Assembly: GCA_021325495.1 (NCBI GenBank)
Contig: JAJPGZ010000010.1
Coordinates: 434,001-498,000, forward strand
Direction of reading: 5' to 3'
Source of the DNA: Spartobacteria bacterium
GTDB lineage: Bacteria > Verrucomicrobiota > Verrucomicrobiia > Chthoniobacterales > UBA10450
Length of the DNA stretch: 64,000 bases
A program made the translations under genes and the position numbers. The notes under the pieces are model-generated. The model did not search any database and was not told the origin of the DNA. It saw only the letters and a list, made by a program, of their open reading frames with translations. Of this stretch, positions 16,899 through 26,162 are shown piece by piece. Numbering within the stretch: position 1 is the stretch's first letter; each line of letters opens with the position of its first letter.

Positions 16899-17720
16899 AT
16901 GCGCCCCGGCCTTTTCGTTGCATTAGCAATGCTGACAGCAGTCCGGGCGAGCGACGCGCGCGAATCGAAAGCGGCAACGGTGAACGCCGTTGTTAACGAA
17001 GTGAAAACGGGCGAGCGCGCGTTGAAGCAAGGCGACGCGATCAACGAAAATGAATCGGTAGTGACGGGCGCAGTCTCGCGCGCGGAGTTAGCGTTGCCCG
17101 GCAAAATCGTGGCCCGACTTTCGGAGAAGAGCACGTTTTCGTTCAAGGATCGGCGTGATTTAAATGTGCAGGACGGCGCGGTGTTACTGCAAACGCCGCG
17201 CGGTGCACGCGGAGCGCGGCTCGTCGCCGGAGACATCGCGGTCGCGACGGCGGGGACGACGATTGTGTTCGAGCACCATGCAACGACGTACAAGCTGCTG
17301 GTGCTGCAGGGAACGGCGCGATTGTATCGGCCGAGGCATTTCGGCGACTCGATGCTGGTCGAGACCGGACAGATGGTCATCGCCAATCCAAACGGCGAGC
17401 TCAGCGCCGCGGTCGATTTTGACGATGCGCGTTTTTTGAAAACGTGCCGCTTGTTGACGCAGTTTTCACCGTTACCGAACGCAGCGGCGATTGCGCGCGA
17501 TGCCGAAAAGCAGGCGCGCGCGAAAAATAAAAAGCAGTTAGTCGAAACAAATCTGGTGATCCACGGCGCGGGCAACGCGGCGACGGTGACCGACGGCGGC
17601 AAGATCGACAATTCCATCAACGCTGCATCCGGGACCCCGCCGCCAACGAATGCGGCGACGCGCGAAATCGATTCGTTAGGCACAATTGATGCGGCGAAAG
17701 CAGCGGGGACATCGCGATGA
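16899..17720 (+). CDS. Secreted FecR-domain protein
   Basis: About 273 residues from ATG 16899, with signal peptide MRPGLFVALAMLTAVRASDA. The FecR-like fold follows: AVVNEVKTGERALKQGDAINENESVVTGAVSRAELAL, then KSTFSFKDRRDLNVQDGAVLLQTPRG and LLVLQGTARLY. No sigma-factor gene or second membrane helix is nearby, so it is probably not a canonical anti-sigma regulator but a periplasmic/surface FecR protein. It ends overlapping the next FecR gene (ATGA at 17717). The word at 17601-17610 encodes KIDN. Confidence 0.8.
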   Translation: MRPGLFVALAMLTAVRASDARESKAATVNAVVNEVKTGERALKQGDAINENESVVTGAVSRAELALPGKIVARLSEKSTFSFKDRRDLNVQDGAVLLQTPRGARGARLVAGDIAVATAGTTIVFEHHATTYKLLVLQGTARLYRPRHFGDSMLVETGQMVIANPNGELSAAVDFDDARFLKTCRLLTQFSPLPNAAAIARDAEKQARAKNKKQLVETNLVIHGAGNAATVTDGGKIDNSINAASGTPPPTNAATREIDSLGTIDAAKAAGTSR

Positions 17721-20368
17721 AATCTCAACGACACGTGCTCGTTTTCGCCGCGCTCGCGGCCGCGAGTACGATGTCGATCTTGCGCGCGGAGACCCTGCAA
17801 TCCGCGCGCGTCACGCGGATCATTCGCGAGGTCAACCTGATGAATGGCGCCGCGGTCCGGCCCGCGGCGGTGAGCGATGAAGTAACCGGCAAATCAGCGG
17901 TGCGCACCGGGACGGATTCGCGCGCGGAGCTGACGTTCGGCGATCTCACAATCACGCGGCTGGGCGCGAACACCATTTTCAGCTTCAACGAAGCCGCGCG
18001 CGAGCTGACCTTAAACCAGGGTGCGATTTTGGTTTCGGTTCCGCGGAATAGCGCCTCGCTCAAAGTAACGACCGCGGCCGTGAGCGCGGGAATTTCCGGC
18101 GGGACAGCGTCGATGAATGCAAATGCCGGTGGGCCGACGAAGTTGTTCGTGTTCGAGGGTCACGGCACGATGTGCTCGAAGAAAACGGGCGAATGCCAAA
18201 CGGCATCCGGCGGCGAATTCGTGATGGCGACGGCGAACGGGCACATCACGAAGCCAGAGGAATTCAATGAGCAGGTTTTGTATGCGAGCTCGCCGTTGAT
18301 TACGGATTTTTCCCTGTTACAAAACCGCGACTTGATCGAAGCGGTCATCGCGCAGCAGCAAGGCGGCGGCGTGTACAGGACGGAATGGCCCCCGACACCG
18401 CCTCGCGAGTACATCGACATGCTCGATGTGATCGATCAGGCCTTTGACGGATTTATTCCCGTCCTGTCGGGTGTCAGCCTAACGACCGTGAGTTTGAACG
18501 TGCCGTCCGGCAATTGGAGCAGCGCCTCCAGTTGGAAACCAAATGTCGTGCCGAACGACGCAAATGGGAACCAATACAACGCCGTCATTTCGTCAGGCTC
18601 GGTGACACAAAACATCCCCGGTGGCGTGGCGATTCAGCGATTGCAGATGAGCGGCGGGATTTTGGTCTTGAGCAATCCGCTCAAGCTGAACGCGGGTTTG
18701 CGTTACAGCGGCGGCACGATCGGCGGCACGAGTACGTTGTCGATCTTCGGAACAAGCACCCAATCGACGACGCTGGCGCTGGACGGACCGACGATCAACA
18801 ATCATGGAACGTACAATTTGACGTTCGACAGCGCTCCGGTTTTTAGCGGCGCGGGCGCGTTCAATAATTCGGGCACGGTGACAAAGGTCAACGGAATGGA
18901 TGTCCTGACCTTCAACTTGCACCTCAACAACACCGGCACGGTCAACGCCGCGAACGGCGCCCTCGTCTTCGCGTCCGGCGGAATGAACTCGGGGACATTC
19001 TCCTCGGCGTCCGGCGCCGGCGTGAATTTCGCGAGCAATTTCGCGATGCTGAACGGAACCATGTTCAGCGGTAACGCATCGTTCAACGATTCAACGAACA
19101 CGACGTTAAGCGGAACGATCACGAACAACGGCGCGATCTTTTTAAACTCCGCCGGAAGCAATTTCACCGACTTCACCCTAAACGGCGATGTGACCCTAAC
19201 GGGCAATGGCGTGGTTAACCTAACGAACGCCGACCGCATTCTGGGCAACGGTGCCCTGAGCACGAACAACCGCTTCCAAGGAGACAACGTCGGCGGGACC
19301 TTCGGCGGCGATCAAATCGGCATCGTGCTTCAGGCCGGTGGTTCCATCAATGCGACGGCGAACGTGTTGACGGTCGATCCCGGCTCATCGGGCTTGTCGA
19401 ACGCCGGTGCGATGACTGCGGCCAACGGCGCCACCTTGCTCTTGAGTGGAAACGGCACCGGTGGTTTCAGCAATACCGGAACAATATCAACCGTCTCGGG
19501 CGGCACTCTCGTGTTCAACGGCGCGGTCAGCTCCTCGGGGATTGTCGATGTTCGAAGCGGCACATTGAATATCACCGGCGCCGGGAGCTTCACGCAGACG
19601 GTTGCGCCCGGAACGAGTACCGGAGCGACATTTCGTATGAGTGGCGGCACGGTCAATTCCACCACCGCGCTCAATTTCCAAGGAGGAATGATCGACGCGC
19701 ACGGCACGATCAACGCGCCGTCAATTCAAAATAACGCCACGTTGCAGCCCGCGCTCGGCGGCAACGGCCTGGCCGTGAAAGCGAATGTCGCGTTGTTGCA
19801 ATCATCCAATCTCAGTTTCCAACTCGGCGGACTTACACAAGGCACGCAATACAGCTCAATGAATGTGAATGGCACCGTCGCGTTGGGCGGCAAACTCGTG
19901 CTCGCTTTCGCGAACGGCTTTCAAAATTCCGTCACGCCCGCCGATAATTTCACCCTCCTAACATCGACAACAAACTTTAGCGGCTCGTTTTCGAACATCG
20001 CTTCCGGTATGCGACTGGAAACGTCGGACAACGTTGGCTCGTTCGTGGTCGATTACAGCGGCAACACGCTCACGCTTTCGAATTTCAAACTCGGCCCGGT
20101 CGTGCACGGCGCCGGGGTGAAAGTGGCTTCGGCGAAGACGAGCGAGATGACGATCAAGTTGTCGAGCACGGCGCAATTGCGCGCCCTCCTGGAAGACGCA
20201 ACGCCGAATGCGAAGGGTAAGTTCGCCATTTCTCGCATCGCTTTGAAGGCGATAAAGATGGCGAACAATCACGCGCAACCCAATCGCGACGAGAACCGCG
20301 CCGCAAGACGCTTGTTGCCATCTCGATCTTCGCTAGCTTTGGCCGGTGAAGGTCAACGTCATCGTTAA
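17717..20368 (+). CDS. Large secreted protein: FecR domain followed by beta-helix-like repeats
   Basis: An 883-residue protein with a signal peptide (about 1-24) and a FecR fold at about 40-170 (VRTGTDSRAELTFGDLTITRLGANTIFSF, NQGAILVSVPRN). From about 260 it has glycine/asparagine/threonine-rich repeats such as VPSGNWSSASSWKPNVVP, FSGAGAFNNSGTV and LSNAGAMTAANGATLLLSGNG, the pattern of right-handed beta-helix passenger regions. No autotransporter barrel is visible; the end is short and basic. The first word copy (17772-17781) encodes MSIL in the signal peptide; only one other copy (18738) occurs in the next 2.7 kb. Confidence 0.8.
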   Translation: MKSQRHVLVFAALAAASTMSILRAETLQSARVTRIIREVNLMNGAAVRPAAVSDEVTGKSAVRTGTDSRAELTFGDLTITRLGANTIFSFNEAARELTLNQGAILVSVPRNSASLKVTTAAVSAGISGGTASMNANAGGPTKLFVFEGHGTMCSKKTGECQTASGGEFVMATANGHITKPEEFNEQVLYASSPLITDFSLLQNRDLIEAVIAQQQGGGVYRTEWPPTPPREYIDMLDVIDQAFDGFIPVLSGVSLTTVSLNVPSGNWSSASSWKPNVVPNDANGNQYNAVISSGSVTQNIPGGVAIQRLQMSGGILVLSNPLKLNAGLRYSGGTIGGTSTLSIFGTSTQSTTLALDGPTINNHGTYNLTFDSAPVFSGAGAFNNSGTVTKVNGMDVLTFNLHLNNTGTVNAANGALVFASGGMNSGTFSSASGAGVNFASNFAMLNGTMFSGNASFNDSTNTTLSGTITNNGAIFLNSAGSNFTDFTLNGDVTLTGNGVVNLTNADRILGNGALSTNNRFQGDNVGGTFGGDQIGIVLQAGGSINATANVLTVDPGSSGLSNAGAMTAANGATLLLSGNGTGGFSNTGTISTVSGGTLVFNGAVSSSGIVDVRSGTLNITGAGSFTQTVAPGTSTGATFRMSGGTVNSTTALNFQGGMIDAHGTINAPSIQNNATLQPALGGNGLAVKANVALLQSSNLSFQLGGLTQGTQYSSMNVNGTVALGGKLVLAFANGFQNSVTPADNFTLLTSTTNFSGSFSNIASGMRLETSDNVGSFVVDYSGNTLTLSNFKLGPVVHGAGVKVASAKTSEMTIKLSSTAQLRALLEDATPNAKGKFAISRIALKAIKMANNHAQPNRDENRAARRLLPSRSSLALAGEGQRHR

Positions 20369-20585
20369 ACCGAAAGAAGCTGTCCTCGATCCGCAAGGCA
20401 ACGCCGTCCGCGACGCCATGCGCCACCTCGGAATGCCGGAGGTCAAAAGCGTCCGCATCGGCAAATTCATGGAGATCGATGTAGAAGGTGACGATGTCGA
20501 TCTTGAAAAAAAATTGCACGGTCTCTGTCGCGATTTGCTCTCGAATCCGGTGATCGAAGATTACGAACTGCGAAAAAAATCATGA
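20346..20585 (+). CDS. purS: Phosphoribosylformylglycinamidine synthase, PurS subunit
   Basis: A 79-residue PurS starting at GTG 20346, overlapping the previous gene by 23 bases. MKVNVIVKPKEAVLDPQGNAV and KSVRIGKFMEIDVEGDD are the family's two strands. PurS bridges PurQ and PurL in the ATP-dependent FGAM synthase complex. The word at 20495-20504 encodes DDVDLE within the conserved core. Confidence 0.93.
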   Translation: MKVNVIVKPKEAVLDPQGNAVRDAMRHLGMPEVKSVRIGKFMEIDVEGDDVDLEKKLHGLCRDLLSNPVIEDYELRKKS

Positions 20586-20767
20586 AAGCGCTGCGATTTT
20601 TCTTTTGTGTGGTGTGTCCGCCGATCGCGGTTTTGATGACCGGTAGATTGGGCAGCTTTTTGCTCAGCCTTCTCCTCACACTGGCTTTGTGGATTCCGGG
20701 AGTGATTCACGCCTGCCTTGTCGTGAATGATTACCACGAAGAACAACGTCTTCGCGGCTTGCGCTAA
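20582..20767 (+). CDS. Pmp3/YqaE-family small membrane protein
   Basis: A 61-residue protein with two transmembrane helices; PPIAVLMTGRLGSFLLSLLLTL and WIPGVIHACLVV are the Pmp3/YqaE pattern. Proteins of this family affect membrane potential under salt or cold stress. It overlaps purS by ATGA and its stop is 8 bases before purQ. The stop codon and the gap are formed by TAAGATCGACA, so it is co-transcribed with the purine genes. Confidence 0.88.
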   Translation: MKALRFFFCVVCPPIAVLMTGRLGSFLLSLLLTLALWIPGVIHACLVVNDYHEEQRLRGLR

Positions 20768-20775
20768 GATCGACA

Positions 20776-21486
20776 ATGAAATTCGCCGTCATTCGATTTC
20801 CTGGTTCGAACTGCGACCAGGATTGCTTCTCCGCCATCAACAGTATCGATGGCGCGCAAGCCGATTACGTTTGGCACAAGGAAACATCGCTGCGCGGCTA
20901 CGACGCCATCGTCCTTCCCGGCGGCTTCGCCTACGGCGATTACCTGCGCTGCGGCGCCATCGCCCGGTTCTCGCCCATTATGAAAGCCGTCATCGCCGAT
21001 GCCCGCGCGGGCAAACTCGTGCTCGGCACCTGCAACGGTTTTCAAGTTTTGTGCGAAGCGGGCCTTCTTCCCGGCGCGCTCGTGCGCAATCGCGGTCTGC
21101 GCTTCGTTTGCGACATGGTGACGATGCGCGTGGAAGTTGCCGATTCGCCGTTCACGCATGGTTGCGCACAAGGTTCGCTGCTGCGCATGCCGGTTGCGCA
21201 TGGCGAAGGTTGCTACTTCGCCGATCCGGAAACGCTTCGCCAACTCAACGAAGATCGACAAGTGATCCTGCGTTACGCGAATGATCGCGGTGAAATTGTT
21301 CCCGACGCGAATCCGAACGGTTCCATCGAAAACATCGCCGGCATCGTCAACCGTGAACGAAACGTCTTCGGACTCATGCCGCACCCCGACCGCGCTGCCG
21401 ATGCGCGTCTTGGCAGCGCCGATGGCTTAAAGATTTTTCGTTCGATGATGGAAACAATCGCGTCCGGCCGCGCCGCTGCAGCGTAA
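20776..21486 (+). CDS. purQ: Phosphoribosylformylglycinamidine synthase, glutaminase subunit PurQ
   Basis: A 236-residue class I glutaminase. The nucleophile Cys is in [20 protein letters not shown]; the oxyanion and His/Glu region is [19 protein letters not shown] and [17 protein letters not shown] are PurQ-specific. It supplies ammonia to PurL for FGAM synthesis. The ATG directly follows AAGATCGACA (20766-20775), and the stop TAA starts the next copy (21485-21494). A third copy, at 21251, encodes EDRQ. Confidence 0.97.
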   Translation: MKFAVIRFPGSNCDQDCFSAINSIDGAQADYVWHKETSLRGYDAIVLPGGFAYGDYLRCGAIARFSPIMKAVIADARAGKLVLGTCNGFQVLCEAGLLPGALVRNRGLRFVCDMVTMRVEVADSPFTHGCAQGSLLRMPVAHGEGCYFADPETLRQLNEDRQVILRYANDRGEIVPDANPNGSIENIAGIVNRERNVFGLMPHPDRAADARLGSADGLKIFRSMMETIASGRAAAA

Positions 21487-21558
21487 GATCGACATCTACT
21501 TTTCCGCGCGAATTCCGAAGAAGTAATCTCGGTTGGCCAGGATCGCCTCTTGTGTTTC

Positions 21559-21603
21559 GTGACACGACATCCGTGTAACGGAAAGTGACACAAAAAGTGA
21601 CAC
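21559..21603 (+). promoter_or_regulatory. Three GTGACAC repeats upstream of a hypothetical gene
   Basis: GTGACAC occurs at 21559-21565, 21585-21591 and 21597-21603 in the 194-base gap before the gene at 21681. The last two are 12 bases apart and share AAGTGACAC or AAAGTGACAC context. This could be a regulator-binding array; no matching regulator is identified. Confidence 0.4.
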
Positions 21604-21680
21604 TCGGAACGGTCTCCCTAGGTAAAATGCGCTGGCACCGCCGTTGCTAAAGAGGAAGCCGAAACAACAACCCTGCTATT

Positions 21681-22157
21681 ATGCTCCTCGAAAAAACACT
21701 TCACATGAGTCAACCGCTGGCCGAGTGCAAAGCCCGCCTCGCCAGCATCCACTCCTATCGTCGCCAGTTCCTGATGGTGACGAAGGCCACTGTCACTTCA
21801 TCCAAAACGGTCGACTTCAGCTTCCGCGGTCCGTTTGGATTCAGCGCGCGCACCGTTCTCTTGTCGATCGATAACGATTCGGCGCAAGAGGTCGCGTTCG
21901 AATCGGTCGGCGGCAACATCGACCTGATGGGCCTGATTAATTTCGAAGAAATCCGCCCGTCCTGCACCGAAGTCACGCTCGCGGTTCATTACGAAATCAA
22001 AAATAAACTTTTCGCCTGGCTCGATCGCCGTCTGCATTTCGTGGACGCGTTCATCACCGGTGAGCTTCGCAGCATCCGCGCGCATTTCGAAGGGATCGCC
22101 GCGCCATTTGTGGAACCCGCGCCGGTGTTCCCGATGTTCGAAGCAGCCGCAGCGTAA
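21681..22157 (+). CDS. Hypothetical protein
   Basis: A 158-residue protein with no signal peptide or membrane helix. Alternating beta-type residues (TVDFSFRGPFGFSARTVLLSIDND, FEEIRPSCTEVTLAVHYEI) and a final long helix (LDRRLHFVDAFITGELRSIRAHFEGIA) would fit an SRPBCC/START-like fold, but that is a guess. A second Met at 21705 is an alternative start. The stop TAA is part of the word at 22156-22165. Confidence 0.55.
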   Translation: MLLEKTLHMSQPLAECKARLASIHSYRRQFLMVTKATVTSSKTVDFSFRGPFGFSARTVLLSIDNDSAQEVAFESVGGNIDLMGLINFEEIRPSCTEVTLAVHYEIKNKLFAWLDRRLHFVDAFITGELRSIRAHFEGIAAPFVEPAPVFPMFEAAAA

Positions 22158-22216
22158 GATCGACATCTACGTTTTCCAAAAGAGCGCGAGTCCATCGCGC
22201 TCTTTTGCTGTACGGA

Positions 22217-23383
22217 TCAGGCGATTCTGACCGCGTGCGTCTTATCCAGTCGTAACACCTGTCCCGCACGAAGCGGGATCTTCGCCGCAAGATCGACAAT
22301 CTTCTCGCCATCGATCTGCACGCTGCCTTGTTGAATCAACCGCCGCGCATCCGCGCGCGATTTCTTGGCATTAAACGCTTCGGCAAACGCATCGACCACG
22401 GTTGTGATCACATCCTGCTCGCGCGCCTGGAATGTCGGCAGCTCCGCCTCGGCCAGATGTTTTTCGCTGAAGCGCACGTTCCAATCTTCCAACGCTTTCT
22501 TGGCCGCCGCGGCCGAGTGATACGTCTGCACGATTTCAAACGCGAGCTGCTTCTTCGCTTCCATCGGATGCACCTCGTTAGGCAATTGTCGATCTAACAA
22601 AAGTGTGTAATACCGCGCCATGAGCTCGTCCGAGATGCTCATAAGCTTTCCGAACATTTCCGCCGGCGCTTCATTCACGCCCACGAAATTGCCCAGGCTC
22701 TTGCTCATCTTCTTCGTCCCATCGAGCCCTTCGAGGATCGGTAACAGCAACACGACCTGCTCCGGCATCCCCTGCTCGCGCTGAAATTCGCGGCCGACCA
22801 GATTGTTGAAGAGCTGGTCCGTTCCGCCAAGCTCGACATCCGCCTTCACCATGACCGAATCCCAGCCTTGCATGATCGGATATTGAATTTCGTGCGCGCG
22901 GATCGGTTGTTGTCTGCTCATGCGCTCATGAAAATCTTCGCGCTGCAAAAGTTGTTGCAGCGTCATCCGGCTGTTGAGCCGGATCACATCCTCGAAACTC
23001 ATGGCGCGAAACCAATCGCCATTTGCCACCATCTCCGTTCGCGCTGGATCGAGAATCTTGAACGCCTGCTCGCGATACGTCTTGGCATTCGCCAACACTT
23101 CATCATGCGACAGGTGCGGCCGCGTCGCCGAACGTCCGCTCGGGTCGCCGATCATCCCGGTAAAATCGCCGATGATGAGCACGGCGGTGTGTCCGAGATC
23201 CTGAAATTGCCGCAGCTTCCGCAAGACAATGGTATGGCCGAGATGAATGTCCGCGCTCGTAGGATCGACCCCGAGCTTCACCCGCAGCGGCCGGCCTAAC
23301 GACAGCTTCTGCCGCAATTCTTCTTCGCTGATGATCTGCGCCGCGCCGCGTTTCAATAACCCGAGCGCTTCGTCCGGTTGCAT
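22217..23383 (-). CDS. tyrS: Tyrosyl-tRNA synthetase
   Basis: A 388-residue class Ic synthetase. SADIHLGHTIVLRKL contains the HIGH-equivalent motif and DGTKKMSKSLGN the KMSKS loop. The S4-like RNA-binding domain at the C-terminus reads SRADARRLIQQGSVQIDGEKIVD. Overall form matches the TyrZ-like group rather than E. coli TyrS. A word copy at 22289-22298 falls in the S4 domain and encodes VDLAAK. Confidence 0.95.
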   Translation of the reverse strand: MQPDEALGLLKRGAAQIISEEELRQKLSLGRPLRVKLGVDPTSADIHLGHTIVLRKLRQFQDLGHTAVLIIGDFTGMIGDPSGRSATRPHLSHDEVLANAKTYREQAFKILDPARTEMVANGDWFRAMSFEDVIRLNSRMTLQQLLQREDFHERMSRQQPIRAHEIQYPIMQGWDSVMVKADVELGGTDQLFNNLVGREFQREQGMPEQVVLLLPILEGLDGTKKMSKSLGNFVGVNEAPAEMFGKLMSISDELMARYYTLLLDRQLPNEVHPMEAKKQLAFEIVQTYHSAAAAKKALEDWNVRFSEKHLAEAELPTFQAREQDVITTVVDAFAEAFNAKKSRADARRLIQQGSVQIDGEKIVDLAAKIPLRAGQVLRLDKTHAVRIA

Positions 23384-23414
23384 GTCGCTACGGAATACGC
23401 GTCGAGCGAACGCG

Positions 23415-23918
23415 CTACTTATTTTTGTTCAGCAATTCGCGCACGTCTTCGATCGTCATCGGCTTGTTCTTGCGCTGGAACTCGACCGACTTCTCACTCT
23501 TGCCTCGATCAAGGAAGGGGCGCTGCTCCGCAAACTCGCGAGTGTTCGCCGCTTTGTTTGCGTCGTGCGACGCGCGCACCAGAGCCGAGGTCGATGTCGA
23601 ATACGTGCGAAGAGAAGATGTCGATCTTGTGCGAAACGTGGAACGGTCGCGCGCGGTGTAGAAAGGTTTCGACTCGAATTCGTTCGCCGAGTAACTGCGA
23701 TTTCCGCCAAATTGTTTCGGCTTTTCCTTTTGCTGAAAATAAAACGCCCTCGCGTTGGCGCGTTTGTCGACCGCGGCGCCATCGGCGATGAATTTTTTCT
23801 TCTGCGCGGAATTCTCCAGCGTCGTGTCCGGTTTGAGCAGACGATCGACCAGCTTCTGCTCCTGTTCCTGCGCAGACGCGCTGGTTGCGAGCAAGAGCAG
23901 CGCGAGAAACTTCTTCAC
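23415..23918 (-). CDS. Hypothetical secreted protein
   Basis: About 167 residues from GTG 23918, giving a clean signal peptide (KKFLALLLLATSASAQ). The frame opens upstream at 23954, but that extension is made of the two word copies and lacks signal features. The mature part is polar and low-complexity, with an RST-rich stretch (RSTFRTRSTSSLRTYSTSTSA is its core) and a helical end KPMTIEDVRELLNK. No family recognised. Confidence 0.6.
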   Translation of the reverse strand: MKKFLALLLLATSASAQEQEQKLVDRLLKPDTTLENSAQKKKFIADGAAVDKRANARAFYFQQKEKPKQFGGNRSYSANEFESKPFYTARDRSTFRTRSTSSLRTYSTSTSALVRASHDANKAANTREFAEQRPFLDRGKSEKSVEFQRKNKPMTIEDVRELLNKNK

Positions 23919-23920
23919 GA

Positions 23921-23945
23921 TGTCGATCTTGCGATTGTCGATCTT
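23921..23945. repeat. Direct pair of TGTCGATCTT, 15-base spacing
   Basis: Copies at 23921-23930 and 23936-23945. The right copy supplies the TAA stop of the SYLF gene; the left lies 2 bases before the GTG of the secreted protein gene, so the pair fills the whole intergenic space. Confidence 0.95.
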
Positions 23946-24585
23946 AGCGGCCAAGCGCGGTGCGCAATCTGGACGCGTACGGCGGCGGCTTCACGTAGCC
24001 GTGCAGGATCTGGTAAGCCGTCACCGGTCGCCGATAATATTTCGTGTTCTCATCTTTCAACGTGCCGACGACCGCGCCCTCCAGCGACGCGCCCACGAAC
24101 AAACCTTTGCTCCGGCTATAAGTGTAAATCGCAGCTTTCGGCGTGATCGACGCTTCGGCGGAGCGTCCCACCGGCCCAGCCGCCGCACTCGCATCCGCGC
24201 CGAGCGTGACGTTTCCATCGCGCGAAAACGCGCGCACCGCAGCTTCATTGTTCAGAACGAAAACGAAATCGGTGACTTCCGCGCCAACTTGCGCGCCCCA
24301 CCCCGCGCCGCCGGTGCCGATGAATGACGGCCCTGACCAGCCATGTCGCGTGCGCGCAACGACAACACCTTTGCCGCCGCGAGCGCTGAAAATGAATCCA
24401 GCTTTGACCACGCTGATGATGGCGAGACCGTGAGCATTACGCAGAACATTGCGCGGAATATTTCGCTCGGGCATGGTGCGAAATTCCCGGATGATATTGG
24501 CGGAACGATCGACCGCCTCTTGTTGCCCGAAGCTAAACGTGATCAATGAGAGAAAGGCGACCGCGGTAAAAAATAGCTTTTTCAT
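23944..24585 (-). CDS. SYLF/YSC84-domain lipid-binding secreted protein
   Basis: A 213-residue protein with signal peptide MKKLFFTAVAFLSLITFSFGQ. The SYLF pattern is clear: IPRNVLRNAHGLAIISVVKAGFIFSARGGKG, GGAGWGAQVGAEVTDFVFVLN, and SRSKGLFVGASLEGAVV. SYLF domains bind phosphoinositides or other lipids; bacterial roles are undefined. It is followed on the same strand by the RST-rich secreted protein. Confidence 0.88.
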   Translation of the reverse strand: MKKLFFTAVAFLSLITFSFGQQEAVDRSANIIREFRTMPERNIPRNVLRNAHGLAIISVVKAGFIFSARGGKGVVVARTRHGWSGPSFIGTGGAGWGAQVGAEVTDFVFVLNNEAAVRAFSRDGNVTLGADASAAAGPVGRSAEASITPKAAIYTYSRSKGLFVGASLEGAVVGTLKDENTKYYRRPVTAYQILHGYVKPPPYASRLRTALGR

Positions 24586-24620
24586 GGTGCTCGTTAGGTT
24601 TATGGCCGCAGATTATTGCA

Positions 24621-25106
24621 ATGGACGCTTTGATCGACAATCAAAATGACGCGGACCTGATGCGTGAAGCGTTGCGGCAGGCGAAGAAAGCCTTCGCGGC
24701 CGAGGAAGTGCCGGTCGGCGCGCTCGTGGTGCAGAACGGAAGAATAATCGCGCGCGCCTATAATCAGGTCGAGATGCTCAAGGACGCGACTGCGCACGCC
24801 GAGATGCTGGCGATCACGCAAGCGGAGGCGGCGGTGGGCGATTGGCGCCTAACGGATTGCGATTTGTTTGTCACGAAAGAGCCCTGCCCGATGTGCGCGG
24901 GCGCGGCGGTGCATGCGCGTATTCGACGCGTGGTCTTCGGTTGTGCCGATGAACGGGGCGGCGCGGCCGGCAGCATCGTCAATTTGCTGCAGATGCCGAC
25001 CTTGAACCACCATTGCAACATCAATGGCGGAATTTTGGCTAACGAATGCGCGGCAATCCTGCAGGATTTTTTCAAAACCAAACGCGGCAAGATCGACAAC
25101 GCGTAA
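24621..25106 (+). CDS. tadA: tRNA-specific adenosine-34 deaminase
   Basis: A 161-residue zinc deaminase that makes inosine at the wobble position of tRNA-Arg(ACG). ATAHAEMLAITQA holds the His ligand and catalytic Glu; KEPCPMCAGAAVHARI holds the two Cys ligands. It runs toward the tRNA-Gln gene. Two word copies close the gene: one encodes KIDN four codons from the end, the other supplies the stop TAA. Confidence 0.95.
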   Translation: MDALIDNQNDADLMREALRQAKKAFAAEEVPVGALVVQNGRIIARAYNQVEMLKDATAHAEMLAITQAEAAVGDWRLTDCDLFVTKEPCPMCAGAAVHARIRRVVFGCADERGGAAGSIVNLLQMPTLNHHCNINGGILANECAAILQDFFKTKRGKIDNA

Positions 25107-25114
25107 GATCGACA
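25089..25114. repeat. Direct pair of AAGATCGACA, 16-base spacing
   Basis: Copies at 25089-25098 and 25105-25114 span the tadA stop codon and end 4 bases from the tRNA-Gln 3' end. Confidence 0.95.
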
Positions 25115-25118
25115 AGTT

Positions 25119-25189
25119 CTGCCTCGCTAGGACTCGAACCTAGACAAAGTGATTCAGAGTCACTTGTGCTACCATTACACCACGAGGCA
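25119..25189 (-). tRNA. tRNA-Gln (anticodon CUG)
   Basis: The minus strand reads TGCCTCG (acceptor), a D-arm with GGTGTAATGGTAGCAC, an anticodon stem AGTGA/TCACT around loop CTCTGAA, the T-arm GGTTCGAGTCC, and CGAGGCA. The loop gives anticodon CTG. CCA is not encoded. Confidence 0.93.
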
Positions 25190-25232
25190 AATCGTGGGCG
25201 AACAGGTTAAAGCAGCCCGCGCGCGGCGCAAC

Positions 25233-26162
25233 TCAGCGGCCGTTCAACAAAAACTCCGCGCCCTCGCGCGCCGCGTCCACCTTGAGCTTGCTGCGACGGT
25301 CGCGAGCGATCTCCCGCGCGCGTTCCACCATCTCGTCGACCGTGTCGTCGTCGTGATTCGGATCATGATGGAAAAGCAAAAGCTGCTTAACTTTCGCATC
25401 GACCGCGAGGTCAACCGAAGTCGTTAACGAGCCGTGTCCCCACCCGATATGCTGCTGGTATTCCTCGTCGGTGTATTGCGCATCGAGAAAGAGAATGTCG
25501 GCGCCCTCCAGGAACTCGACCAGCTTGGCGCGTTCGGTCACGGCGAATTTGCGCGCCTGTTCCGGCGTCGCGCGCGCGCACGCTTCGGCGTGCAATTTGC
25601 GAAACTCATACGGCTCGTTGTCGGGAACGAACGCGACTGAGCCGGAGCCGGCATCGAGTCGATATCCAACGCAGTTTCCGGGATGATTCACGAAACGCGA
25701 GCGCACCCGCACGGGCCCGATCCGAAACTCCATGTCGGTCAATTCCTGGATCGACAAGTCGCATGGCAGATCGCGCAAACGCACCGGAAAAAACGGCACC
25801 GCCATCTGCCGGCTGAGGATCGCGCCAAAGCTGCCGCCGACTCCTTTGTAGCCTAACAAACGCAAAGAATTTTTCTCGCTGTACCCCGGCAAAAAAAACG
25901 GCAGCCCCTGAATGTGGTCCCAATGCGCGTGCGTACTCAACATCGTGACGTGAATCGGCTTCGATTTAAACTCACGCTCGAGCTCGTTTCCGAGCGCGCG
26001 AATGCCGGAGCCGGCGTCGAGCACAATGATCTCGCCGTCGGCGCGAAATTCGACGCAGGTGGTGTTACCGCCGTAGCGTAATGTAGACGGACCGGGCACA
26101 GGAATTGAGCCGCGGACGCCCCATAAACGCAGTCGAGCGGAAGAGTTTAGATCACTCGGCAT
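25233..26162 (-). CDS. MBL-fold metallo-hydrolase
   Basis: A 309-residue beta-lactamase-fold hydrolase. LSTHAHWDHIQGLPFF is the HxHxDH zinc motif; LRYGGNTTCVEFRADGEIIVLDAGSGIR precedes it as in PhnP/RNase Z-like members. FLDAQYTDEEY supplies the bridging Asp and LLLFHHDPNHDD a terminal His. A phosphodiesterase role is plausible but the substrate is unknown. Confidence 0.85.
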   Translation of the reverse strand: MPSDLNSSARLRLWGVRGSIPVPGPSTLRYGGNTTCVEFRADGEIIVLDAGSGIRALGNELEREFKSKPIHVTMLSTHAHWDHIQGLPFFLPGYSEKNSLRLLGYKGVGGSFGAILSRQMAVPFFPVRLRDLPCDLSIQELTDMEFRIGPVRVRSRFVNHPGNCVGYRLDAGSGSVAFVPDNEPYEFRKLHAEACARATPEQARKFAVTERAKLVEFLEGADILFLDAQYTDEEYQQHIGWGHGSLTTSVDLAVDAKVKQLLLFHHDPNHDDDTVDEMVERAREIARDRRSKLKVDAAREGAEFLLNGR

